64,000 nt of DNA from Aquilaria yunnanensis (taxonomy: Eukaryota > Streptophyta > Magnoliopsida > Malvales > Thymelaeaceae), in assembly GCA_039654915.1 (NCBI GenBank), contig CM077600.1, forward strand, positions 77,447,992 through 77,511,991, given 5' to 3'. The notes under the pieces were generated by a model, which worked only from the letters and a program-made list of their open reading frames with translations, was not told where the DNA came from and made no database searches. Below are positions 21,439 to 32,769 of the stretch, piece after piece; the first letter of the stretch is position 1, and every line of letters starts with the position of its first letter. The position numbers and the translations under genes were made by a program.

Positions 21439-23782
21439 AGAAGGTAAAGTGCTCTAAATCTAGTTTGAACCCTTAATTCAAGTTTACATAGCAAGAATAG
21501 GAAAGTTTAGCAAAGTTCACTAAGTCCCAAGGAGGTTAATGCACTAAATAAGACTCAGGGGCAAAATAGTAATTTTCCATCCTGAATAGTCAGGTCAGAT
21601 CCCGATTGGTTAAAATGAAGTTTTATGACTTAACTTTTAACTTTAACCCAAACTTGATGAAATAAACAAGGATTAATGAAGAATAGCTAAGGTTACCAAA
21701 AGATGGGGACTTAAGTGTATCATGTCTAATACTTTGTTGGCTTAGTACGAAAATAGGGTTATAACAGCGTAAAGGGAAGGGTGGCTGCCATAAACCAGAG
21801 TTCATCCTCTCCAGCCTCATTTTTCCATCCAATTAAGTTTGAAATTAAAGTTTCTTGGTGAAAAGAGAAGCCATCAAAAGTATATAGGCCATTGGGGGCT
21901 CATTTCAAGCATAAAACCATGGTTTTGGAGCTTGGAAGCATGTTTTCTCCCATCCCCTATTTTTAGTATGAGGTAACCAATGTGTTCTTGATTGATTTCA
22001 GGTTTATTGTTTAGTTAGGAGCTTGGGTTTTGGTTAGAAAGTAAGAATTTGATGTTTGGTGCCTATGTTTTGCTTGGAACTTAGGTGGTGCTTTGGTGAG
22101 CGTAGTGGATTGGAAGAGTGCTTGATTCTTGCTTGTTACTTGGAGTTTAGGTAAGGGAGTTGTATTTTTTAGTTCAATTAATGCTATTGGGATGAGTTGC
22201 TTGAAGAATTCGAGTAATTCTAGCAATAGCATTAGTTAGTGGACAAGGTTGAATCATGGTGGACTATGAGGTTTGTGATAATTGGAAAGATGTTAAAATG
22301 CATCATAGATTGGCTTGTGATAGTTGGTTGTGATCTATGCAACATTTTTTACATGTATGTGAAGTTTGGAGGCTAACCAAGCATGTTTGATATGTTTAGT
22401 AAGTATCCAAAGTGCATAGCAACAAAATCTGTGAAAATTCTGCAGACTCGCAGATTTGCGATGCGTCACCAATTTTATACCACTGTCCACGATGCGTCCT
22501 CGATACTAAAAAGTTGGCAGAATGTTACCAACTGTGGCAACGCGTCGCCACAAGTATTTTGGCAAAAAAAGTTTTGTGAGGAAGGTCAAGGGGAGACCTA
22601 AAGGGGTTCTTAGAGTAGCTTAGAGTACCTTCAAAAGTCCTTCGAGACCTAGGAGTTTTCTTGACTTTTGTAAAGTTTTAACCATAAGCAAGAAAACTAG
22701 TTTACTAATGATCACAACTAAGTACCAATAACTAGGGTGAAAGGTTTAAAACCATTGGTGACCTAGTTGTGCCGTTAGCCATGAGGTTGCAAGGTGAACC
22801 TTAGTGCACCTAGTTTACAAGGTCTTTATGGCCTACTTACAATAGTCCCACCATAATTCCCCTGTACAACATAAAATTAGAGAAGTTCAACTGGTAAATT
22901 AACACTAGTTAAGCTAGCAAGCTAAGCTTGCTAGAGGACAAGGCTATGCCTTGTAGTTCAAGGACTAGGATCAGTAGAGGTCTCCAGGGACATAGTTATA
23001 TGTGCATATATCAGACCCTCAGGCCGTATAAGCTCACAGTAGGTTACATATGTTATCATATGTGGAGTCCTTAGTAATTTTCTTCCAAGCACCGTGAATA
23101 CCCTTACTGAGAAAGTTTATGTTCTTACTCACTAGTTTTGTTGTGCAGATCCTGAAGTTGTTGGATTGGGTAACCGTTGCGGGTTATTGCGGTAGTTAGC
23201 TTTTGTTGTACGTATTTCCCTTGAGAATCTTTATGATTCTAGTCTACTTGGGTAACTTGTTGGTCAAGTAACAGTACAAACTAGGGTTTTCCTTTGGCCG
23301 TAGAGCCTAGAAGCACTTGGACAAGGTTTTTGTGACTCGCCACTAGGACTCGCATCCAAGGTTGGAGTTAGTTCAAGAAGATCTCAGTTGAGGCTTGTAT
23401 ATATAGTACTCTTAATTGCCTCCATTGTCTATGTTTTGAGGAGTCCTAGACTCTGGGGTTGCTCTTGGGTGAGGGCATTAGTCTACTTTATGTATGAATG
23501 CTCCCACACAATTGTTATGTGTAGCAAACTCACATAAATGTTGATTTTGTATGCTTTGGCTATTTGAACTTATTTTCTGTGGAAATCTCTTGGCCAAGTC
23601 AATGTTTTATGGTTTTGTTAATCCAAGCCAATGCATGAAGAGCATGCATCTTGCATATTCTAGGTTAATCAACTAGCATCACGGAGTTTTAATTCGTGTA
23701 AAGATTCAACTAGCGAATTGCAATCCACCGTGAAACTGGCTCTCACAGGTCTCCTAGGTAGGAGCCAAGGAGAGTCGTGTCA
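21406..23782 (+). repeat. 3' LTR of element D
   Basis: A 2377-bp LTR aligned to 14890 onward. Its second base is T where the left LTR has G. No coding frame is seen. Confidence 0.88.
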
Positions 23783-23844
23783 AATCCTGAGAGTCTAAAT
23801 GCACAATTTTGGCACCCTAATTGGACTCCCCGAAGTGGGTAACA
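23783..23844 (+). mobile_element. Gypsy LTR B, segment 3 of 3 (end)
   Basis: After the duplicated AATCC the LTR ends with GAAGTGGGTAACA. No primer site follows: the next bases are pol of element G on the minus strand. LTR B is therefore a solo LTR or the 3' LTR of an element inserted into G. GTTAT (23845-23849) would be its right target duplication. Confidence 0.82.
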
Positions 23845-26800
23845 GTTATCCCCAATCTTAAACTCCTAGTCTCTCCTTCTTTTATTCACATAGGTTGTAG
23901 TTCTTTTATTAGCTGCCTTTAATTTTTCTTGAATCCTCTTGATCTTGGCAGTAGTTTTCTTAATAATTTTGGGACCTAACTTTAGCCTATCTAAGGGTTC
24001 CAAACAACAGTGGGGTGTCATGCACCTTCTTCCATATATTGCTTCATAAGATGCCATGCCAATGGTGCTCTAATAACTTTTATTATAGAGAATTCCACCA
24101 ATGGCAAGTGTTAGTCCCATTCACCCTTGAAATCAAACACACAGCTCCTGAGCATGTGTTCCAATATCTGTATCACCCTTTCAGGTTGCCCATCAGTTTG
24201 AGGGTAAAGAGCAGTACTCGGGTGGATTTTGGTACTTAGTGGTTTGTGAAAAACACTCCAAAACCGAGCTATAAATCTTGGATCTCTATTAGATACAATG
24301 GAATCTGGTATTTCATGTAGCCTTACTATCTCTTGGATATACATCTAACTTAACTTCTCCAGAGAATTTATGAGTTTCACAGGTAAGAAGTGGGCACAAT
24401 TGGTTAGCCTATCCACAATTTCCCAGGTTGTATCATGCCTTAATCTAGTCGTGGGCAACCCAGTCAAAAATTCCATGGTTATGTTGCCCCACTTCCTCAT
24501 TGGTATAAGTAGAGTCTTTAGGGTACTAGCTGGCTTCTAGTGCTCTACCTTTACCCTATAATATGTGGCACATTTGGAGACATAAGTAACTATGTCTCTT
24601 CTTATATAAGGCCACCAGAAGTGAGTCTTCAAGTCTTTATACATTTTCTCACTTCCTGGGTGGATGTTCAACTTACTTGTGTGAGCTTCTTCAAGTATTT
24701 CATCCTTGAGCTTTGGTCCTTTGGGCACATAGATTCAGTCCTTCAAGTACAGTAATCCTTGCTTGTAGGCAAACGATTCATATAAGGAACCTTTTTCCCC
24801 TCCTAATATTCTTTTCAAAACAAGATCTATCTCCTGTGCCTTTCTGACCTCTTCAATCCATTTTGATTGGATTTTCAAAGTGTAGATTTGGGCTTCCTCC
24901 CACTTATGCCATTTATGCAATAGGCATAGCAGACTATTTTGCTCATTATGATCAGCTATCAGAAGACCCATGTACTTCCTGCTCAAGGCATTTGCTAGTA
25001 GATTGCCTTTGCCCTCTGTGTACTTTATACAGCAGCCATAGTCGTTGATGTGCTCTTACCATCTCCATTGCCTCATGTTCAACTCTTTCTGAGTGAACAA
25101 GTACTTTAGGCTTTTATGGTCAGTGTAGATCACAAAGGAACTACCTATCAAGTAGTGTCTTTGTTGCTTCAAAGAAAAAATCACTATTGCCAGCTTTAGG
25201 TCATGGGTAGGACAAGTTTGCTCATAAGGTCTCAACTGCCTTGACCCATAAGCAATGAAATTTCTGTCTTGCATAAGTACACAACCTAACCCAGATCTAG
25301 ATGCGTCTATATAGATGATGTAAAGCTTCCTTGGATTAGGAAGAATCAATACTGGAGCTTCAATTAACCTCTTCTTGTGCTCCTTGAAACTCTTTTCACA
25401 TTTCTCAGTCCACTCAAATCTTAGACCACTTTTGGTCAGATGAGTAAGAACTGAGGCAACCATGCCAAATCCTTGTACAAGTCTTTTGTTGTAGCCAACT
25501 AATTCTAGGAAACTTCTAATTTCCTTTACAATCTTTGGTCCTTCCTACTCTCGCATTGCTTTGACCTTTTTAGGGTCTGCCTTAATGCCTTGTGCATCAA
25601 TGATGTGTCCTAGGAAAGATACTTCCCTTATCTAGAATTCACACTTGGATCACTTGGTATAGAGCTGATGTTCCAATAGAATCTTTAAGACAATCTTCAG
25701 ATGACGTTTGACGTTCATTTTCATCCTTGGAATACACTAAGATGTCATCAATGAAGACAACCAAAAATTTGTCTAGATGTGGTCTGAACACCCTATTCAT
25801 CAGGTTCATGAAAGCAACTAGGGCGTTAGTCAAACCAAATGGCATGAATGTGTACTCACAATGCCCATATCTAGTCCTGAATGCAGTCTTAGGAATGTCC
25901 TCTTCCTTTACTCTCAACTCCAAGTACCTAAATCTCAAATCTATCTTGGAGAAGATCTTAGCTCCCTTGAGTTGATCAAATAGATCTTCAATCCTAGGGA
26001 GTGGGTACTTGTGAACAGGAGCTCCCCACAGTGAAACACTAGGCTTTATGACTTTTTTCAGAATTTCATCAAGTTGTTTCTTGAGTTCATTCATCTCTGT
26101 GATACGCATTCTGTAAGTAGGAATGGATATTGGACTGGCTCCTGGTTGCAGCTTGATCTCAAACTCAATCTCCCTTGGTGGAGGAATACCTGGCAGGTCT
26201 TTACAAAAGACTAGTGGAAAGTTTCTCACTACAGGTATTCTGTCCAGTTCCTTTTCACAGTACAATTCATTAAATGCGTAACAATAATCGTGCTCAGAAA
26301 TCACAGGTATCTCATCTAGTACCTCTAGGCCCATGCCATGCGTTTCATAAACTAACTCTTTAGAATTCACTAATGCATGCACTTCAGCATCAAGCAATGT
26401 GATTTCTCTCTTAGCAAAATCAATTCTTATGTTATGCATAGCAAGCCAATTCATACCCAGCACTATATGATACTTAGGAATGTCGAACACTAGCAAATTA
26501 GTCATAACCCTAGTCTTTCCTACTACTAGCTCATAATCCTTCACTAGGTCATTAATGAAAAGACATTGACTACCTACTATTTTCACTAAGGATATCCTAG
26601 GCATGATTTTAGTAGGCAATTTCATGGCATCAATAAATTTCCTAGCCACTATAGACACAGATGCACCAGTATCAAACAAAAAAATAACAGGCCTACCATT
26701 AACGTAAAACTTACCTTTTAGGGCTTCCTCCTGCTATGATGTCTCTGGCTTGTGCGCTTGGAACACTCTGCCAGCTATTTGCATTAGAAGGCCTTTGCAC

Positions 26801-28239
26801 TGGAGAAATTGGTCTCTAATGTCCCTCCCTTGGTGCTGCCTCTCTAGGTCCTACTCTAGTAGGTATCACCGGACCTTGGTGTTCTGACCTTATTCCTTGC
26901 ACATGTGGACAATCTTTGATCCAATGATCCATTGCACCACACCTTCGGCAAGCTTGAGTATCAAAGTAGCAAGGTTTCTTTCCATGAAACTTCTTGCATT
27001 TAGGGCCCCTTAGGCCAGGGAACTTCCCCTTAACCTTCCCCTCACCACCAAGATGGGAAGTCCTGGCAATACCCTTGCCATGTGGTGGCTTTTTCTACTT
27101 GCCTCCTGCCTGGCTACTTTCCCTGGCCCACTGGGAAAGTACCTTGTCTCATAGTCCTCTTACTCTACTAATAGAGCTTTATACACTGCTTCATAGTTGG
27201 TGACTACTCCAAAAGGCCTTATAGCCTTTCTGGTGTCTGACCTTAGGCCTTTGACAAATCTTTTGGCCTTTAACTCCTTCAGTCCATGATACTGAAGAGC
27301 ATACCTCACCAACTGATTCAATTTGTGCTCATACTCTAGGACACTGAGGTTGTCCTGCCATAAAGCATCAAATTCAGCTTGCTTCATATCCTTGATGGCA
27401 TCATTGATGTACTGCTCCTGAAATAGCTAAGTGAACTCTGCCAGCTCATCTTAATATCTCTTCTTGTCCTTTTGCCCTTCTAGACAGCATACCTATCTCT
27501 GGTGTTTCTCCACCACATCTTTACACTGCCTGCCAAGTTGTAAGTAGCCAATGATACCTTCTTGGTGGAGCTGAGTGGCATCCTCTCAAACATCTTTTCT
27601 ATGAAGATTAACCACTCCTCAGCTCTTTCTGGTCCTCTTCTTCCATCAAACTATGGAGGCCTTAGTCCTTGGAAACTCTCCAGCAATCTGACCTCATCTA
27701 GGCCTTCTAGATCCTCTACTCTTTGTCTTCTGGATCTGTGGGACTCCTCAGCATGCTGATGCTCTCTATGCCTTCTCCTGCCCTTTCTCTCATGATCTTC
27801 CAAATCTCATTCCTAGTGGAGGAATTGTGATAAACTGATGGATTGGTCTTGGACACCTGACCAATCTTGGATCTTACTCTTCTGCCTCTCGGATTTCTCC
27901 TATCCTCATCTTCCACCTCATCAATTTCATTATTTATGTTCCATGTTCTTCCAGAATGAACATGTTTAGATGTGTTCCTAGCTTCCTCTTCTAGTTGCTA
28001 CTGTGGATCTTGAACTACTTCTGCCTCTACTACTAGGGCTCCTTGATGTTGTGCTTGAATTAGCCTTACTAAGATTTTAGTGAATAGAGCTAAGTTCCTC
28101 TAAAGCTCTAACCAAACCTGTGGCACTTTAGGGTTTAGTGCGCCTATTGGCCTTGATTCCCTCTATTCTATCCATTTCTTTGTTGCCCAGATTCAGTAAG
28201 AGGCCTTCGGGGTGGTTCCCCTCTCCTTGTGGCAACCAT
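23845..28239 (-). pseudogene. Element G gag-pol polyprotein (broken, C-terminus missing)
   Basis: Start ATG at 28239-28237, MVATRRGEPPRRP, soon followed by a stop. Gag keeps the block around MKQAEFDALWQDNLSV and an intact CCHC knuckle (CRRCGAMDHWIKDC). Protease has [13 protein letters not shown] is in the 25639-26679 frame with FIDDILVYS, but lacks 75 bp near 26012 that in element F encode the [11 protein letters not shown] region. The deletion is in frame. A frameshift follows in the stretch after FIDD. RNase H (25056-25463) has YIDASRSG and TDHKSLKYL. Integrase has HPGSEKMYKDL with CATYYRV, where the second zinc Cys is changed, and the SNRDPRF and ERVIQ regions. It ends at the LTR B junction. 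Many TAG stops are present. Closest relative here is F. Confidence 0.92.
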
Positions 28240-28389
28240 GTTCACTTCCTGAATTAATGATTCATAATAGAGCACATATAAAGATCATAGGTATTCCAAT
28301 GGTATTTAACAGTAGCAGCTGACCACACTGAGTTCAAGTATGTAGCTACCATGAAATGCAACTATATGCTTTGTACATATGTAAACCAT

Positions 28390-28401
28390 GCTCTGATACC
28401 A
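28390..28401 (-). other. Primer binding site of element G (initiator tRNA-Met type)
   Basis: On the minus strand TGGTATCAGAGC lies a few bases after the LTR end, the usual tRNA-iMet site of plant gypsy elements. Confidence 0.85.
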
Positions 28402-28406
28402 ACATC

Positions 28407-30528
28407 TGTTACCCACTCTAGGGTAGTCCAGTTATGGTGCCAAAGTTGTACATTTAAAACTCCCAGGATTCGTATGTTCTATAGGCCATTAGAACAATAT
28501 CCTTAGTGTGCATACCCAAGTAGCCTTCTTGGGCACTATCTGAATGCATGCATATTGGTCCAACCATTACACACATATTCACATTTTATGCACACCATAC
28601 AGCAAGGAAGGAAAACACTAGCACAAGTCTTAATCTTTGCTACCACACATTAGGCAATCTTATTTAGTGTAATTGACCAACCACTGCACCTAAAACTTCT
28701 TCCAAAAAAACTATGTTAATCTAGTCACTTTTCTTCTCTTCATTATCAAGTAGAGTCTCTAAGAAAACCAAGGAATTTGGTTTTACATCAACAGGCCACC
28801 TATGGACCAAGTTATGGATTTTTTAAGTTGGTTACAAAAGTTTGACCAGATGAACAGTAACTTAGCCAATATTTTTAATGTCATATCTTTTGCTACAGTG
28901 CTCCAAATTCCATATCCCAGTTCAACCTCTATATGTGCTCTAGATGTGGTCAAAATTTCATACCAAAATTCATTCTACACAGGGAGATATAGGACTTTGA
29001 GTGTAGAGTCAAATTTCTAGTCACTTTATGACCATTTTGCCCATACAAAATTTCAAAAATGTGCAAACACTTCATTCACAAGGGGTAAGCCCTCTAAGGC
29101 TATCCCATGCATGTCCAATACACATCAAAATTACATGCTCTTGCATCTAGCAACTTTATGTGGCCAAAATAGAATTTACAAGTAAGCAGCCTATCATTCA
29201 CACTTAGGTAGCTTTGCACCACATCACATACGTAGCCAAAACATTACTCAAATGTTCACATACTTGTCTCATTTTACATACACTACATGTACATGCATAC
29301 ATGCACTACATAATGGTCTTAACCTAGCTAAATACGCACCCTAAGTTATAAGAGTGCCTGAGACACAATGGACTCTAGAAATAGGATGCTAGATAGCTAC
29401 TGCATAAAACAATAAAACCACAATCACTAAAAATGCCAAATGTGCTCCTAAAATGACCAAACATTCCAGATCACAACTAGATACATGGAAGCTAAGATAC
29501 CTAAAATTTAAGATCAAAACTCAAACGAAAAAAGTCAGTTTGAATGTGATGTTTCTGCTGGACCTGAAATGGAAGAATTGAGTGGGGTAAAATTCATTGT
29601 GGAACTTAGTAAGGGAGATACTTGGTTTCTTAAGGAAATGTGACCTTTATTAAAACCTGCATCTAAAGACACTAAAAAATGAAACCACAATGCATATATA
29701 CAAGATATAGCAACCAAATGAAGCAACCTTTCACAACCAACAAACACATGAAATGCGGTAGTAACATAAACCATAGGTTAGTCCATAAAACTTTCAATAA
29801 ACGTAAGTAAATCACTATGGAAGCCCTCCTCAAGCTAATGCTTGGTCTTAGGACAATTTTAGCACTAGTTAGTACAAACTATGGGCTCTTGAAACCCTTA
29901 CTTCACTGGCATCACTGTGCACTTCACACTAGGTCACAAAACCTTCAATAAGTGCACTTCCCTCACTAAGCTTAGTTCATCAAGCTCATGGCTCTCTTCC
30001 AAGCTTAGCCTTAGCTCCATGGATGCTTGAAAATATAGTAAACATTTCATGACTATTTATCAAGGCATAGCCACCTCCCCCTTGGTGGGATAACCCCACA
30101 ATTCCACCTTTTGACTTAAGTAAAAAGCTTGAACACCTTAAGGTTTACACTAAGACATTTATGTCCTTAATGCTTTTAGTGTTTCCTTTGTCCAAATTTG
30201 TTTTCCATAGGCAATTAGGTCCTCCAATAGTACTTTCATACCATTCATATCCTTCCCATAACCCTTCAAGGCTCTTTCTTAAGAGTTTTGCAATTAAGTA
30301 CCTAAGTTTCCAAAACCTTACAAAAAGGTCAATAGGTTACTTGAAAGGCAAACAATCCTTAAGGCTTTTCTTGGGGGCCAAGTTACCAACTTAGAACACT
30401 TTTCAGGAAGTGTTTATTATACCTTTTAACCCTCATACTTCAATCACTATGAAGAGAGCTACACAATATAATGGTTTTTTGACCATTATGCCAACTTGTA
30501 ATTCTCCCATTTTTATAAGGTGGTAACG
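28407..30528 (-). repeat. 5' LTR of element G
   Basis: A 2122-bp LTR. Its plus-strand left end is TGTTACCC and its right end GGTGGTAACG, the last base changed from A. A palindrome near the LTR start (ATAATGGT, 30468-30475, with ACCATTAT, 30482-30489) is shared with F and H. No coding frame is conserved among the copies. Confidence 0.87.
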
Positions 30529-30533
30529 TATAA

Positions 30534-31283
30534 GGTGCTTCTTCATTACCAAGGTTCCCAAAGTACTTCCTCTATCACTAAATCCCATTTAATGGGGAAG
30601 GGGTATGGTTTACATGTAATAGGCTAGTCGACCAAGTCCACCACCTTTTGGATATAAATGTCAAATTCACCAAACCTTTTCTGAAGATCCTCAGTCAAAA
30701 GCTACCATAGCTCAACCACATCTGTAATTAAAAGATTAGGCACCAACATCCCTAAAATACCCCATGAGTTAGGCACCTTCATAAAGAAGTACTTCTTCTT
30801 AAATTTCCTCTAGCTATCCTTGGTGCCAAAACTGAAGATGAACTTCTTGCGCCCAGTACCTTAGGACAATAGATAGTAGAAAAATCTCCAAAAATGGGTG
30901 AACCATGTAGTACTACATTAATAGGAGAAAGTGTGGCTCAATTTGAAAGACATTGCACATGTAGAGGAAGGTGTTGAAGTGAGCATACAATTAGGTAGGA
31001 GCTGATTAATCATTATTCCATGAAATTCACAAAAATCCATGACAACCTTGTAACGAGTATACTAGAGGCCTGCTTTCAACTGTCTTAAAGACCATGATCT
31101 CATCCTATCGAGGATGGTAGTTCAATTTGCCTTTCTCCAAAAGCCAAAGTGCCGTAAAAAAATGAAAAAGCTACCTAGAACGCCACTTTTCCATCTGCTC
31201 TGAAGTGGCACAGCTCGAATAAGTGTCCAAGAACTCAAACTATCCTCAGTTGGACATTCGGCATTTGAGTGAAGTGAAGTCAT
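30534..31283 (-). pseudogene. Antisense gene of C' (PF04195-like, broken and truncated)
   Basis: Minus strand, homologous to the antisense gene of C. The ATG at the matching place is 31283-31281. Recognisable blocks are SCATSEQMEKW, KVVMDFCEFHG, QIEPHFLL, the RFFYYLLS and GRKKFIFSFGTKDS region, and PYPFPIKWDL. It is cut at 30534 by element G, before the intron position known from C, so the intron cannot be tested here. Several stops (for example after FGTKDS, where C has Trp) and frame changes make it non-functional. As in C, the EPHF block and the FSFGTKD block lie in different frames with the same offset. The element's LTR points the other way. Confidence 0.7.
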
Positions 31284-31862
31284 GGCACCTATATTAGATT
31301 AACCAAATGAATATACTTTGGCTAAAAGGAATGAAAAGGGGAAAATTCTAGCAAAAAAAGAACCTAAGGATTTGACACTGATACCTGAAGAATCGATGGT
31401 GATGAGGAAGAACTCACCGAACAATCATAAAAATCCCTTGAAACTGATTGCACCATTGCAAAAAACCTCACTAGAAGAAGAAAGAGGAGCAAAAGAATGA
31501 AAGAGAACTCAAAAGCAAGAAAGAGCAAATAGAAATAAATGAGGAGAAGTGAGGGACTTATCCTCAAGAGAAAAGGGTATATATAGCCCAAATGAGAAAG
31601 CTAGAGCATCAAAATAACTGTAACATATTAAAAACCAAACAACCTCTCTATACTAAACTGATGCATCAGATATGAGATAACCAACAACATGGCAACATGG
31701 GTCCCTTGAAACTCAAATCTAAAGCATGTCTTTGCATTTAAAATGACTGATGAGGTGATCAATTAAAATAAAGATTTAGGTGATAAATTAAAATAAAGAT
31801 TTAGGAATTTTGGAAATAATGCTTTGCATAGAACATAGTCAGAAGATTCCTTGAGTAGCTAA
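31284..31862. other. Leader, promoter and noncoding part of C'
   Basis: This corresponds to 9168-9901 of C. The antisense TATATATA is at 31578-31585. An imperfect 20-bp duplication containing TTAAAATAAAGATTTAGG lies near 31763-31804. No supported gene; the open frame at 31318 is not conserved in C. Confidence 0.5.
31578..31585 (-). promoter_or_regulatory. TATA box for the antisense gene of C'
   Basis: TATATATA, 295 bp before the ATG at 31283, at the position equivalent to the TATA in C (9413-9420). Confidence 0.5.
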
Positions 31863-32769
31863 TGTTAGTGTTGTGCCTAAAAGCCAATCATGAGATGATT
31901 GTATTTTTTCACATTGAGTCATGATATTTTATTAAGGCATTAATCTAGCAATTATGTTTGTTGTTTTGTTTCTGCGTCACGCAAAAAACATAATTGTAAC
32001 CCTAGAATAATGATATTCTTAAATGTCCCCAGTCTAGTATTATTGTGGAGCGGGTTTCAATGATACATAATGACTAGCATATGTGGAGACTAATATGAGA
32101 TATGTAGCCTACATATGGGTACAAGTTTGAGAACTTGTTACTGGACCGACCCACCATGAGAATACTACATGGATCATTATATGAGTGTCATAAGTGATTC
32201 TCATAGTGATCATGGTATATGTAGTCCTTCGACCTAAGATCATCAAGGTTCCCTACATGTGAGTCACATACTTTGATACTTCCCTTTGTTACTCGTGACT
32301 AAGTGAACTTGAAGGACGTCATTGGGTATGTCACATATCATGCAGAGGGATTTGTATGATCTAGATAAGGTTTGTCCCTCCTATGTAATAGAAGTGATAT
32401 CTTCGGGCCCCTTGATAGAGTAAGACCTAGAAAATTGCATGGCCATGCTTGGATGAGTTGATATACGATATCAATGCCATTAGTTTAAGTTGGTCTACTC
32501 GGTAATCAAGAAACCAAAGATTGAGCTATATGAGAGTGACACATTCCATGTCTCATGCTTAGTCTTGATATCTAGGATAACGGGGCAATGGCACATATCG
32601 GTAATGATCATAAAGGTTTAGTCAAATCGCCGACAATCTTGTCACTTGGGTAGCAATGATGTGTTGCTAGATACCGCTCATTGCTTATGATCATAAATGT
32701 GATCTATGATCATTGCCAACGTGGTAAGAGCCTATTGAGTCACACACATACAGCTATTTGGATCATTAG

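Larger units (their letters stand above)
14890..23782 (+). mobile_element. Gypsy element D (rearranged, gag lost)
   Basis: Bounded by TGTTATGGCTCTC and GAGAGTCGTGTCA, with perfect duplication AATCC at 14885-14889 and 23783-23787. The right LTR is complete (21406-23782). The left LTR ends early at about 16504 and is joined to foreign LTR pieces. The primer site, gag and start of pol are missing, so the element cannot be autonomous. The chromodomain-like pol tail places it near Tekay/Del chromoviruses. Confidence 0.9.
23845..30528 (-). mobile_element. Gypsy element G (minus strand, left end off-window)
   Basis: From right to left: 5' LTR (28407-30528), primer site, gag, protease, RT, RNase H and integrase, cut at 23845 by LTR B within the stretch after the integrase core. 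Its 3' end and 3' LTR must lie left of the window. It sits in element C'; TATAA (30529-30533) would be one target duplication copy. Confidence 0.88.
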
